A stretch of DNA of 64,000 nt, from contig CM074129.1 in assembly GCA_037178625.1 (NCBI GenBank), forward strand, positions 3,720,001-3,784,000, written 5' to 3'. The translations under genes were made by a program, and so were the position numbers. This stretch comes from Skeletonema tropicum. Lineage: Eukaryota; Bacillariophyta; Thalassiosirophyceae; Thalassiosirales; Thalassiosiraceae. The notes below the pieces were generated by a model. The model saw only the letters and a list, made by a program, of their open reading frames with translations, ran no database searches and was not told the DNA's origin. Positions within the stretch are counted from its first letter, which is position 1; every line of letters starts with the position of its first letter. Below, one piece after another: positions 18,681 through 29,813 of the stretch.

Positions 18681-19180
18681 GCTTGCAATTTTTTACTCAA
18701 TTCTATTGTCTACTATCTTGATCTGATACAGCTCACCGATATTAAGTACATCAGTGTCATTGAGAAAGAGGAAATAGATAATGGCACGAAGCACGAAGCA
18801 CGAAGAAGTGGAGGCGATTTGAGTGAATAATATGTGTCTGTCGTGGGCGGGTCAAAAAGCTTTAGCTCCCTCGTACACAGCAATAATACACCGCAGTTGA
18901 AAGTACCTAAGCCACTTAATAATATGCCGACTGCCTCGACCTAAAAAGAGCCATGCCTAATTCGTTAATTCTATTTTAAGTTTTGTCCCCCGTAATAAAA
19001 GCTACAAACCCAATGTTGACCATTGGGATTATGCGAAAATCCATTACTTTTCATACATTTTGTTCATACCATATTCATTTTGTCCATGTAATCCCTGTTC
19101 AATAACACATATAATGCAACTGTACAATCAAGTAGTGTTGAACGAAATCCATAAACAGGTTTTCTTTTTTCACATATTCA
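18681..19180. other. Intergenic, no gene seen
   Basis: Shared by the FN3-nucleoredoxin promoter and the 3' region of the Pumilio gene. It contains a short GCACGAA tandem (near 18783) and nothing else recognisable. Confidence 0.6.
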
Positions 19181-21923
19181 TCATTTTGACCCCAACTTCG
19201 CAACAATGTGCTTGGCGAAAGTATAATTTCGCAACTGAGCCTCGTTCGCCTTGAGCTCTTCCAAAAGCATTTGCTTCTCTTTCCCCTCCGGAACAACATC
19301 AATTGCAGTTTGTACCACGTAGTTAGCGTAGGCATCCCTTACCATGAGAAGTAAAACAGTGCTGCCAACACCTTCCTGACTGTTGCCCCCTTCGCGTACT
19401 ACCTTGAGCATCTCGCGAACAATTGCGTTGCGCTGGGCAGAGTTGCCGTATTTTAACAATTTCTCGACAACATTACTCGCAAACTTTTGCCTTGAGAGCT
19501 TCAGCAAGTCATTTTCAACAATGATCCGCAGCAAAGAATCGCGGTCGGAATCACGTCCATACTGCAACACATGTTGGATCACGTAGTTTCCATATTGGTC
19601 ATCCATTAAAGTCTTGTGGCAAAGCTGAATTTTATCCAAAGTTGCAATCTTTTGGAAATCAACACAGTGTTCCAACATCCGCTGTAAAACACGACAACCA
19701 TAAGGATGGCAGCAAAGAGTCTCCACATTTGCCAACACATCATCGACGACAAATTGAATTTTCTCTGCCATAGCATCAGCTAAACCTTCCTCACGTGTAT
19801 TTGCCTCGGCTTCTTTAGCACTAACGCTCATAACCTCCACAATTTTTTGCATAACATGATTCCCATTCTGATCCTGAATGCAAGTCAACACATTCTGATC
19901 GAATTCGTGCAAGAGACTGCATAGATCATCATAAGCAAGCGATTCTAACGCCTTCTGGGTCACTCTACACCTGTAGATGTGGAAGATGAGAACAGACGCA
20001 CAATATTAGTCACAAATGAGCTGAAGCAAGCGAACTGCAGTGGTGGTCCAGAAAAAACTTACCCATACATTTGCAAGGATAGCTTGAGCATATTTCCTTC
20101 CAGCGCTCCCTTTAAGTCCTTCAACAAGCTCTCTGTGCCAAATTCGAACAGCTTTTGAACAACGTAATTTCCGAATACATCATTTAGCAAGTCATTAATA
20201 GCAGGGAGGACTTCTTTCATGACAGCTTGCTTTTCAACAGGATCCGCAACCTCAAGCCTTTGCTGGATAAATCGTGATCCATTTTGATCGAGACAAAATT
20301 CCACGATGAATCCTTTGATATCATGAATACTCCATTGGTTTCTGCTTTTGGCAGAGCGAATCTCATTCAGCAACATAGTAGCTTCCGGACCAAGCTTTGA
20401 GGGCGCTACCGCATTCTTATCTGAGTTTCGTTTCCCTCTTGGAGATGAAAACCCATTAGTTCTCTTCCCAACTCCCCGCCCTCCACTAGCCGCTTGAGGA
20501 CTTGTTGACATCAGTCCTCCGTCGCGGTTGGGCGCGGGTGCATCCACTGGGGGGCTATAAGCCATATTCTGAATGGGAATCGCGGCCGCGGGATTCTGGA
20601 TTGCAATTGGACCGTGGGGTCCCATCACAAAAGTCGGGGCTGCCATCATGGGCTGGGAATGAACGGGGAACCCTTCACCCCCGTACTGAACATAGGAATA
20701 GGTGTGTCCACCAGGAGGACCACCAGGCGCTTGGATAGGAACGATGGAAATGTATTGAGGCTGCCCCCCAGGAGCACCGACCACCTGTTGCACCATTTGC
20801 ACACCAGGGGCGAGCTGTTGCTGATAACCATACGGTGCTGCGGGAGCACTCATATGATAAACTGTAGGCTGACTGGCGTTCGTCTGAGGAATCGCACCGT
20901 GAACCATTCCCATGTGATGCTGCTGCGAGAGCATTTGAGTAGGCTGCTGAAAATAAACATTCTGTTGCGGTTGATAACTTGTTTGACTGTTAACTTGGTA
21001 AGGCTGCTGAACAGTCTGGTTCATTTGATTCGTAAATAGTGGAGCACCACCACTGTCATTGCTGCCGAAGGTATTCGATGGTTGATAACCAGAAACAGGA
21101 ATCTGTAGGCAAAGGGATAATTGTCTAATAAGTAAAAATGGAAAAATATTCTTTCTGACCCGGCACACAAGATTTGACTTACATCCGATGCAGGGTATTG
21201 ATATTGAACTCCTTGTGGAAGACTGGAGCTGCTCCCCTTAGTCTGGACAGAATTACTCTGCAGCCCAACTTGACCTTGGTTTGAAAACGGGTTGCTGCTC
21301 GACTGTCGTTCTTCACCAATGAAAAAGTTGTTGGATTCGTTATTACCTGTGCTAGTTGAAGTTGGGGTGTCTCCCCCCTCACGAATTTTTGCCATCACCG
21401 GTGCCTTGTAGCTTCCAATCCCTCCCATTGCAGTCCCCACATAGGCAGAAGGTACATCCTGCTCTGAAGCTTCCAGGGATGCCAACCCTAATGTCTCAAG
21501 GATGGAATTCACATCATCGCTCTCATTTCGACGTCCAATTACCCCCGTAGACGCAGGACGTCGCACGGATTGAGCGAATGACTCCTTATCCTCCTCTTCT
21601 TCCTCAAAAATTCCCGATCGACCGAATAACCCATTTTCGTCGCGTAACTTGTACCTTTCGGATTTAGTAGATGATGGAATAGAATTCCCATACTCCCATG
21701 TTTCGGGGGCCGCCGACTGGGAACGGCCAAGGTTTAAACCCAGGCGCAACGGCGTCGTGTAGGAGGAAATATCCTCCTGCGATCGAGGCTTCACAGGAGA
21801 CATAAGACTTCCAACTTCTCCATCTGCATCACCGCTCGTATTAAGAGATGGGAACGATGAAGAGTGAACCGGAGACGAAGATCCAGTGGCTGGTCCTCCA
21901 AATAAAAGTTCCGAAGTGTTCAT
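19181..21923 (-). CDS. Pumilio/PUF-family RNA-binding protein
   Basis: Three exons (21183-21923, 20063-21102, 19181-19970) with introns of 80 and 92 bp, both starting GTAAGT and ending ACAG; 856 aa. The last join restores the PUF motif MYGCRVTQKALE, which confirms the model. The N-terminal ~520 residues are low complexity, with Ser-rich then Gln/Pro/Gly-rich sequence. The C-terminal ~340 residues are Pumilio repeats (SRFIQQRLEVADPVEK, VFGNYVVQKLFEFG, NGNHVMQKIVE, YGCRVLQRMLEHC, YGNYVIQHVLQYG, FASNVVEKLLKYG, YANYVVQTAID). PUF proteins bind 3' UTR UGUR elements and repress or localise mRNAs. Confidence 0.95.
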
Positions 21924-22172
21924 GATTTATGTGCGTGAGCGTTGGGTGTGGTGGTCTATCCTCTGTACACTGTACAACTATACAATTATGAACAAATATA
22001 CAGCAGGCAAGTCGTTCCCTGCCTGATTATGATGGCCGCCGCCGTCCAAATTCCAAATAGAAAGCAAATGAATGCTTTATGGGTTCATGAACTGACCCTT
22101 CATTTGCACCGCCGCCCGCCGCGAACCGCTTCCGACCTTTTTGGGAGATATCTTTTGCAGAATGGTGAACTT

Positions 22173-22329
22173 TCGCACAAGGAATGTACAATATTTATTC
22201 AGCTCTACCCAGCCTCTGTTTCTTCCACATGGAATATTTGCGGAAGCCTAATGACCTTATGAAAATAACAAAATTATGTACTTGTTGATACGACTTTAGT
22301 AGTGCTACAATGATAACTTGTTAGAATGC
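22173..22329. repeat. Direct repeat, copy 1 (~135 bp)
   Basis: Nearly identical to 23663-23820 over GGAATGTACAATATTTATTC to TAGTGCTACAATGA. The shared block begins TGTACA and ends GCTACA, but I see no target duplication and no retroelement gene between the copies. Confidence 0.85.
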
Positions 22330-22966
22330 CACACCATTTCCCTGATTCTTTCGAAAGGCACTCACAATAATCGCGAACGGGGAGGGACCCGTGAAGCGCC
22401 AAGAACAAAAACGAATACTCAAGAATCCAGGGTTGTTCACATTCGTTCCGCAATCCTACCTTAAGTGTAGAACTCGGAAATTATTGCGGGACTCCATTTA
22501 CTTAGGGGGGAGGCAACCTTCCAAAACTCTTGCTCCTTTCTCCTTTCCATCACTTTCATGTTCGTTCGATTTTTTATAAGATCGCCACTCGCACCCAATG
22601 ATACTCGCACTTTCGAGTTCAATCGTTCGTGGTTCATCGTTTGACTCAATCGAAAGCTACCATGTCCATGGCCACGGCCGTCAGTCGACGAAGCGGAGAA
22701 GATTGCCGTGTGAATCGTTTTGCTTCAATTTTAATCAAATGTATTATTTGCCTCCTAGAATTTGACGACATAGCATGCACATTAAGATTTTGGCCGTGCT
22801 TTTGGAGCTCGAAACGCAATGTCAAAATATTATACAATCATTGGAGGAACGGAAGTCTATCGAACTGATGATCACATGCCGATGCCTCGTGGAATAAATT
22901 AGAAACTGAAGGCAGGCGAAATCCAGCTTGCCCGACAGGAAGAGAGTCTGCAGGACCTCGTTGAGA

Positions 22967-23107
22967 GGAAGACGTGCCAGAGCTGAAGAGATTGCTCGAA
23001 TAGCTCAAGAGGAAGAGGAACGTAATGCTCGCCTTGCTCAGAGGATGAGAATGATCATCGAGAGGAAGTGGAAAGTGATGGAAAGATTCAAGAAGAAGAT
23101 GATTTGA
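22967..23107 (+). pseudogene. Coiled-coil coding scrap
   Basis: An open stretch of 46 codons rich in Arg, Glu and Ala (RARAEEIARIAQEEEERNARLAQRM) with no upstream ATG, ending in TGA. It reads like the end of a lost exon. No other gene is supported between 21924 and 23929. Confidence 0.3.
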
Positions 23108-23358
23108 TACTGACGCAATTATTAGTTTTACTCTTACAGCTTCCGAGTCTTACTAACTGCGAAGATTGCAGCACAGACAGAATTACAGCGATTCGTTTTA
23201 GCACTGTCGTACAATTCATTATCAAATCATGAGGCAATTCTCCATGCACAGCTATGATCCTTGCTCCACGCATAGCTTTGGCCAGGCACAATGCGAAGAA
23301 AGGTTTTAGTAGCTTTTAACAGCTAGCAGCATTTAATGAGTATTGAGACAAATCTGCC

Positions 23359-23398
23359 GCCGACCCCATCGCCTGCATCTTGCAGGCATGGGGTCGGC
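23359..23398. repeat. GC-rich hairpin
   Basis: GCCGACCCCAT-(C)-GCCTGCA at 23359-23377 pairs with 23381-23398, giving an 18 bp stem with one bulged base and a 3-base loop. It lies between the two direct repeats. Confidence 0.8.
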
Positions 23399-23662
23399 TT
23401 TCGAAACTCAAAATCAGATACCTGTGACTTCCTAGAGGTTGCCACTCATTTTCATTTGGCTGGCGTGCATGCGTCTATCTATCTGCTTTATCTCGACACT
23501 ATATACTCTCTAAATAGCACCGGTGCACGGTGCACAATAGTGCCGAATGTTCATACTAATAATCGCCCTCCAAACTTAGGCCGTGAAGTTTTGGGAGAGC
23601 CAAAGATTCTGTGACTTCCGAGGTTGATGCACCTATGTATCTGCTTGAACTTCTTTCTTTAC

Positions 23663-23820
23663 TCGCACACGGTGGAATGTACAATATTTATTCAGCTCTA
23701 CCCAGCCTCTGTTTCTTCCACATGGAATATTTGCGGAAGCCTAATGACCTTATGAAAATAACAAAATTATGTACTTGTTGATACGACTTTAGTAGTGCTA
23801 CAATGACTTGTCAAAATGCG
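23663..23820. repeat. Direct repeat, copy 2
   Basis: Second copy of 22173-22329, about 1.49 kb to the right and in the same orientation. Confidence 0.85.
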
Positions 23821-23929
23821 AAAATTATTAAGAGCATGAACCGGTACTGAATATTTGTCGGCGTCTGATTTCCTTTCTTTCGCTAGTTGGCATCTCGAGT
23901 TCGAACGGTACCTACTTAGCCCAGATTTA

Positions 23930-25898
23930 GGGGACAACATGGGCAGTTTTCTGGGCGTTTTTACAAATAGGGGGACAAACTGGCCTTTTTCTCAAAATAA
24001 ATGTGTTTTAGTTTGGATGATCACGCGCAATTTGTTAGGCTCGCGTTTCTATGCCAGCGCAGTTTTGGTTTTGAGTTCAACTTTGTCCCCTGATTTTCTA
24101 CGCACTCGTGTACGAGTTCCAAACGTAACGTGCATGCTAAATGCCAAAACACCTCCCCTTCTTCTCCAAAAAAACAGTGAGAGAATAAGAAGTAGACCAA
24201 GCCGTCAGCCGCCGCATTAGAAATTACACTCCCCAGCCATCATGCCTACTACTGCTAGTAAAAGGGGGGCGCCACACATTGTGCAACAGGGTGCATTGTG
24301 GCACCACCTATTTCCTCAATTTGTCTTCGTGCTAGTTGGACTTTGCCCGGCATGTTGAACCGCTACATCAAGATTGCCGATGCTGGTGATGAACACGTTG
24401 GAAAGGTGGTTTGTGGTAGGGATAGACTGGGTGTTGGTTTTGCGGAGTCACAGCCATACTTCGATTTCAGTGACTTTGACGGAGCAGAATATGCCGCCCG
24501 GCATGCTGCTGTAAATGCTTGGATTAAGGCTCGTATGCCCGTGGAGGCACGCTCAAATGAGGCTGTATTTTTACTGTTTAAGGCATGCATTGCATCGCTT
24601 GTGTATCACAAGAAGAAGGGGAACCTTGACTCAATGCATTCAAATTGTCCACTGCGCACAAGCATTTTCTGGATCGAGGATGTTCCATTCGCTGATTGTG
24701 TGACAACAAAGTATCCTTGGAACAAGACAGATGACACGCCAGAGCTTACTGGTATACCTCCAGATGTTGCTTTGTTGGTAGAGGTGCAGAGCTTGAAGGA
24801 AGAGCTAGCCAAGATGAAAGAGGATCTCAAGGAATCATTCAAAGACATCTTAGTAAATCAGCTAGGTTCAAGAAATGTTGGAGGAACAAACTTTACGCAA
24901 TCATCCATCATCATGGAGAAGCTGGATGCGCTACTAGAGAAAGCTGGAAACATTTATGAGCGCCCCAGTGGTAGGACCCGCCGTCCCTTCGACGACGAGG
25001 AGGAGAAAGAAGACAATGATGTTGATGATTTAGTGGTAGAATACGACATTGCAGCAGAGGAACCTACGTTGGATGGTGTGGATAAGGCTGCGGTCACCCC
25101 GTTGGTCAAAGAGGCGCTTGCAAAGAAGCGAAGAGAGGAGATGCTTCAGCAGCGGAAGTGGTCGATGGGGGTGAGTACTGAAGGCATTTTGACTCCTCTT
25201 CCTCCAGATTTTACTTTTCCCCAGATGAACATGAACGGATTGATCACCGAGTGGTTTCTTGGGGATAAAAAGAACAACATACCACCGTATCTCCTCCTCC
25301 ACGCTAACAATAATTTCATCGAACACGTTAAAAATGGAAAGAGGGACATCTCGAAGATGGGTAAAGTAATGGAGAAGGTAAAGCACTTTGGAATGACAGT
25401 GGATGCTTGGCCGTCGGATGGTAAGTGGGATGGTAGCAAGGTGGCGACGCTGTACTCGAAAGTTTGGCCTCTTTTAGATCAGTACCTCGTAACGCAAGGG
25501 AAGCACGGAGCAAAGAGCGCGGCAAAAAGTCGTAGGGAGCAGAACAGTTGGAGAACATGCTACAACAAAATGGTGGATAGAGGATTGTTGAAGGGTGGCA
25601 AGAAGCGTAAGGCGAAAAAGACAAACAATGCACCGGTAGAACCCCAACAGAAGAAGAGGAAGCAAGAATATTTAGTTTAATATAATATATGTGAATTTGT
25701 TCGTTCCGTTTGATATAATATTGATAGATATTGACTTTCATTCCAATCTTTTCCTGCATTATATTGGTGGGAGCCCTTTTCCTGCATTATGTTGTGTGGG
25801 TTTTTCAGTAGGGTTCGTGGTGGGTTGGGCTCCCTCCTGTTTTGTCTCCCCTTTTTGAAGATGTCTGTACTTCACCCGTCAAGGTCCCTTTTGTCCCC
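23930..25898. mobile_element. Candidate TTA-flanked PIF/Harbinger-like element
   Basis: The ends are GGGGACAA (23930) and TTGTCCCC (25891-25898), imperfectly extendable, each bordered by TTA (23927-23929 and 25899-25901). A 3 bp TWA duplication and G-rich ends are the PIF/Harbinger pattern. It carries one large ORF and no DDE transposase. The inverted ends are short, so the boundaries are a hypothesis, helped by the similar GGGGACAA start of the element at 49321. Confidence 0.5.
24352..25680 (+). CDS. Unknown protein carried by a candidate mobile element
   Basis: 442 aa from the ATG at 24352; the open frame extends upstream to about 24298 without an ATG. A short open frame from 24242 (MPTTASKRGAPH) in another frame may be a frameshifted true start. 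Residues 1-120 look globular, ~140-190 form a coiled coil (EVQSLKEELAKMKEDLKESFKDI), and an acidic stretch follows (DDEEEKEDNDVDD). The C-terminal part ends in a strongly basic tail (KKRKAKKTNN, QQKKRKQ) suggesting nuclear or DNA-binding function. I recognise no family. Its place between TTA-flanked ends suggests a transposon accessory protein. Confidence 0.55.
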   Translation: MLNRYIKIADAGDEHVGKVVCGRDRLGVGFAESQPYFDFSDFDGAEYAARHAAVNAWIKARMPVEARSNEAVFLLFKACIASLVYHKKKGNLDSMHSNCPLRTSIFWIEDVPFADCVTTKYPWNKTDDTPELTGIPPDVALLVEVQSLKEELAKMKEDLKESFKDILVNQLGSRNVGGTNFTQSSIIMEKLDALLEKAGNIYERPSGRTRRPFDDEEEKEDNDVDDLVVEYDIAAEEPTLDGVDKAAVTPLVKEALAKKRREEMLQQRKWSMGVSTEGILTPLPPDFTFPQMNMNGLITEWFLGDKKNNIPPYLLLHANNNFIEHVKNGKRDISKMGKVMEKVKHFGMTVDAWPSDGKWDGSKVATLYSKVWPLLDQYLVTQGKHGAKSAAKSRREQNSWRTCYNKMVDRGLLKGGKKRKAKKTNNAPVEPQQKKRKQEYLV

Positions 25899-25974
25899 TT
25901 ATTCTCATGAAACAATACTTATAAGTACCAACTGCCTTTACTCTTCGCTGACAACGCTCAGCTAAGCCTTCTTT

Positions 25975-27744
25975 TTATTTAGGCTTGAAGAAAAGGCAAC
26001 CTGCTGGCAAGGAAAGTGTTGGTCCTGGTCGCAGCGCTGCAGATGAAAGCTTGATCGCAACATCAAGTCCTTGCTGAGTCAAAGTAATTGAATCCCTGCC
26101 CATTTTAACCCCAGCTGCATCTAACACACTTCCAGCTAGAGCTGCTATCAGTGGAGGACAAACTGCATTGCCAAGCATTCGATAGCATTGTTTGCGATAA
26201 GCCATATCCCCTTGACCTTGACGAACATCTACAAATTGAAAATCGTTTGGGAAACCCATTATACGTGCACATTCTCTCACAGAGAAACGACGAGGTGGAT
26301 GGGGTGAAGGCGACGGGACTAATTGAGAGTCACCTCTACCTACAGCGTTTCCATAATGGCTTGTGAGCGTGTCGCAATGCTTATTCGGCCATGCTAGATG
26401 ATGAGGCTTCCATCGACTGTTTCTAGAGAGCTGTTCGAAAGTTTCTTCTGTCAGTGTCAGTATTTCTGACTCAACTCTGTCGAGTGTATTGTAGTCCAAG
26501 ATATCATGTGCACATAATTTCAAATCTGGAACAAAAGGAAAGCGATAGCATGAATAGTCAAGCGAAAGCTTTTTTGCAGCAATTGCTGCATCACTCTCTT
26601 GAATAGACAAATCTTGGCGAATTCCAACGAAGAATAATCTCTTTCTTCCAGTTGCCGTCAAGCCTCTCGCAGAGCACACCTCTGCATTGACCCTGTATCC
26701 AGCTTCACAAAAAGCTTTTACTATTACATCCAGCGTGTCTTTCATACCTAGCAACCCTGGCACATTTTCAAGCAAGAACGCTTTTGGTTGAGATAACTTT
26801 AGAGCTCGGACAATTTGAAGAAACAAATGTCCTCTTCCCTTCTCACAGTTGAAGCCAGGCTGCTCTCCTAGATTGGAGAAAGGCTGACATGGAAACCCAG
26901 CAACAAGTAAGTCAAGGTGTTGAGGGAATGCTGAGTCTGGAACCTCGTATATATCTCCGTGTATACAGTTGTGATTTGTGTTCGGGAAATTTAATTTGTA
27001 AGTCTCACGACAATCTTCCAACAATTCGGAATAAAAGACACACTCGCCACCAAGAGCTTCCAATGCAACTCCAAAGCCACCTATTCCGGCAAACATTTCT
27101 GCATAGGTGAATACTGAATCGCCGTTCTGCTTTTTGATCGGCCAAGTTTGTTTGATATTGGGTATTTTATATCCAGCAGGTTCTAATTCAGGATGAATTC
27201 TTGCATCTATTTCGGGAGCAACGTCTTTTGTTCTATGATTTTGAAAAAAGTTTGTCTCTACTACTGACACGCCTTCTGTTTTTAATAGGTCTCCCAGATC
27301 TTCACTCTCCAGGGATATCTTTTTCATTTGCTCTTCGTTGTATAAGATTGGTATTCCGTTGATTTTACCCTTTTCAATCACATGCGTTCTACTTCCAAAT
27401 CTACCCTCTAAATGCCATTGTCGCGGTGCAGCTTGACAAGCCACCAATACCTGATACGCAGATTTGGTCAGACGAGGAGGAATCTGAATTATCCATTCAT
27501 TGGGTGCATCGCTGGAACCATCCGCAACACCTCTGTAACCTGTCATGGATGGATGAGATGCTGTTGTCGTGTGTTCATCAGCTGAGTCGCATAGCTTTTG
27601 TCTTTTTTTGCTTAAAACTGCTCCTTCGTCTGCAACATCGGCGGCAGCCTGCTTGATTGACCCATCCATCCTCTTGTATCTTGCTTGGATGCTTAACGTT
27701 TGATTGTGGTTAGCGGCAGCTTGTTCGACTGTTTGTCCTGCCAT
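25975..27744 (-). CDS. DNA (cytosine-5)-methyltransferase
   Basis: 589 aa from the ATG at 27744, no intron. All key C5-methyltransferase motifs are present in order: I AEMFAGIGGFG (~residue 218), IV with the catalytic Cys in AGFPCQPFSNLG (~285), VI LLENVPGLL (~325), VIII TGRKRLFFVGI (~365), IX VRECARIMGFPNDF and X CYRMLGNAVCPPLI (~532). The target-recognition region between VIII and IX is short, as in bacterial type enzymes. The N-terminal ~210 residues show no BAH, PWWP, CXXC or SNF2 domain. It should methylate cytosine in nuclear or organellar DNA. It is neither DNMT1-, DNMT3- nor DNMT5-like in layout; a bacterial-like algal class is my best guess. Confidence 0.92.
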   Translation of the reverse strand: MAGQTVEQAAANHNQTLSIQARYKRMDGSIKQAAADVADEGAVLSKKRQKLCDSADEHTTTASHPSMTGYRGVADGSSDAPNEWIIQIPPRLTKSAYQVLVACQAAPRQWHLEGRFGSRTHVIEKGKINGIPILYNEEQMKKISLESEDLGDLLKTEGVSVVETNFFQNHRTKDVAPEIDARIHPELEPAGYKIPNIKQTWPIKKQNGDSVFTYAEMFAGIGGFGVALEALGGECVFYSELLEDCRETYKLNFPNTNHNCIHGDIYEVPDSAFPQHLDLLVAGFPCQPFSNLGEQPGFNCEKGRGHLFLQIVRALKLSQPKAFLLENVPGLLGMKDTLDVIVKAFCEAGYRVNAEVCSARGLTATGRKRLFFVGIRQDLSIQESDAAIAAKKLSLDYSCYRFPFVPDLKLCAHDILDYNTLDRVESEILTLTEETFEQLSRNSRWKPHHLAWPNKHCDTLTSHYGNAVGRGDSQLVPSPSPHPPRRFSVRECARIMGFPNDFQFVDVRQGQGDMAYRKQCYRMLGNAVCPPLIAALAGSVLDAAGVKMGRDSITLTQQGLDVAIKLSSAALRPGPTLSLPAGCLFFKPK

Positions 27745-27787
27745 CACGTAAGTATCTCATCATCTTCTTACTGGTGGTGTCTTTCTA

Positions 27788-27963
27788 CAGTGGGTCCACC
27801 TAGTTGCCCGCCTAATGATTGACGTCCACAGAGATTCCCGCCCGAATAATCGGACACAGGAAGCCCGGACACTAGCAATAACGTTTTGTAGTTGCCCGGT
27901 CCATCGTAGTTACCGCCAAAGTGAGTAGACACACCCGCGGGCGGGCACTAGGTGGACTCACTG
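27788..27963. mobile_element. Tc1/mariner-type MITE
   Basis: 176 bp with ends CAGTGGGTCCACCTAG and the near-complement CTAGGTGGACTCACTG, flanked by TA (27786-27787 and 27964-27965). The CAGT start and TA duplication fit the Tc1/mariner superfamily. Non-coding. It lies 44 bp upstream of the methyltransferase start codon. Confidence 0.82.
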
Positions 27964-27987
27964 TAGTCGCCTGTGGTCGCTTGTGGT

Positions 27988-28585
27988 CAGGGTTGTACCC
28001 ACCGTGGTACCCAGCCTGAAGTACCCGAAAAATGGGTAGGTACCGGGTGTGGGTATACCCAAAAAGTACCTACCCGGCGGGTTGTTGGAATGGGTAGTTA
28101 CCCATACCCACCTACCCGAGAAGGTGCTCTTTTGGACACTGGATGGGTACGTTGAAAAGGGATCAAACGGACGCAAAAGGTACTGGAGGAGGTAACAGGA
28201 GTAGTGAAAATGTGTATTGCAAGTAAACTCGATGCAGTTTCACTTGAACTGTATACAAAATGAATGCATATTACATTCTCCTCCACAGACCAGAATCTAC
28301 AGCCGAGAGAAATAAGACGATGAGGACTCAATTTTTGCACATGATGATGATCAAACCAGGTGCATGTTCTAGAGAAACCCTCGACGAAGGCGTTTGGTGC
28401 ACGTAGAGCTGGAATTGACAGTGCTACACTGAAGATCTGTGTAGGTACCCACACCTACCCAAAACCCAGCAAAATAGAGGTGGGTATGGGTAGATACCCA
28501 CACCCACCTACCTATTGGGGTGAACATTTTGGATACTACCCATACCTACCTACCCAGGGGTATTTCACGTGGGTACACAACCCTG
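27988..28585. mobile_element. hAT-type MITE with 8 bp target duplication
   Basis: 598 bp beginning CAGGGTTGTACCCAC and ending GTGGGTACACAACCCTG, with a perfect 8 bp duplication CTTGTGGT at 27980-27987 and 28586-28593. Both subterminal regions are packed with TACCCA/TGGGTA motifs in both orientations, typical of hAT transposase binding sites. No transposase is encoded. Confidence 0.9.
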
Positions 28586-28906
28586 CTTGTGGTCGCTTGG
28601 TCGCTGGCGAATTTGTGGCGCCAACGCAAAATAAAAAGAACAATCGCTTCACAGTTTGATTGAGTCAGTTGCTAAGTACTAATGGTTTGTAATGGCTGCC
28701 AATCCAATGCATTCGTCGATTTCATAATCAGTCTTGTGTAGGCTACTGAAGTTGAGTTGGGTGTGGAGCGCCGCGTCTGCATTGATGCTTCGTAACCATT
28801 TTGCATCTCAAAGAGGATAGGTTCACGAACATTTTCATTTTTACGAGACGTGAGCAAGTACTCCTATTTGCGTAGACTCGCGTCGCTAATAATATAGTGT
28901 CACAAC

Positions 28907-29131
28907 ATGCCACGCTCACGATTACCGCATGGGCTTGTGAAGCCGCCGACGCAAATGAACAGACCTGAGTTGTTCATTTTCACTTTACTTGGAACGTCTG
29001 TTGCAATTGGCCTTGCGTCGATGAGTTCTGATGCTTACAAAGTTTACCGCGGAGGTGGAAAAGGGGAAGATAGTTCAGGTACAAATCAAACTTCGTCAGC
29101 TTGTCCAATGAATTGGGGAAAGCAAAAATGA
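28907..29131 (+). CDS. Small single-pass membrane protein, unknown
   Basis: 74 aa. A hydrophobic segment (LFIFTLLGTSVAIGLASM, ~residues 22-39) follows a short basic N-terminus, and a polar Gly/Ser-rich tail ends with CPMNWGKQK. Size and layout resemble small mitochondrial inner-membrane proteins, but I do not recognise a family. An internal ATG at 28955 is possible. The MITEs end ~310 bp upstream. Confidence 0.5.
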   Translation: MPRSRLPHGLVKPPTQMNRPELFIFTLLGTSVAIGLASMSSDAYKVYRGGGKGEDSSGTNQTSSACPMNWGKQK

Positions 29132-29813
29132 TGGGTCGTGATACGAAATGATTTTCTCTCAGCATCATGCATGAGGCTTTGTGGTTTGTGGAGAAGAATA
29201 CTATATTTTGTAGTACCTCATCGAAATTGACGTTTCGACTGCGATGTGTGTGTGTCAATGTACGTATCAATGTATTGTGAAAGTGATTGATTTTATCAGA
29301 GTCACGCCATTATATCTGGAGTGTTGCAAAGCAAAGGAATGAAATTGAGGTCATTTGAGGTTCTAATACATTTGCTGCACCGCCTTTGCGAAAATGAGGA
29401 GCCACAAGCAAACAATTCAAACTAGCAATCTCATTATTGACTAGATGTAACTTTCATATTCCAAATCAATGTTGTGATTCTTTGGTATCAACAACTGTCA
29501 AGGAGGCCTGAATTTACAAGCATTGCCAAACAATAAAGTAAGTGAAGGGAGAAAGCACATCTGGTGGGCTTTCTTTGGGCGAAGTCACCAAATCACAAAA
29601 TCATGCATGTGAAGGCTTATCCTTATCCGCAGCGTAGATCAAATTACTTTTTAAATACAACGTTTGTGACTATACTTCCCTACCCTGATGTGTGAAGTAT
29701 GTTCCACTTATGAAACACGTTACACCATTCCCCCCCATATTTTTCAAAAGCTCAACGCTTCTCCCCAGTGTTACTCATTAACACCGAGTGAAAACAACTA
29801 AACCAATAAAAAT
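29132..29813. other. Intergenic, nothing recognised
   Basis: Some 680 bases between a plus-strand and a minus-strand gene, so it should hold both 3' UTRs. No repeat or ORF is supported. Confidence 0.6.

Noticed and set aside
22173..23820. LTR retrotransposon with short LTRs
   Set aside because: The block starts TG and ends CA, but there is no matching target duplication, primer-binding site, or gag/pol sequence between the copies.
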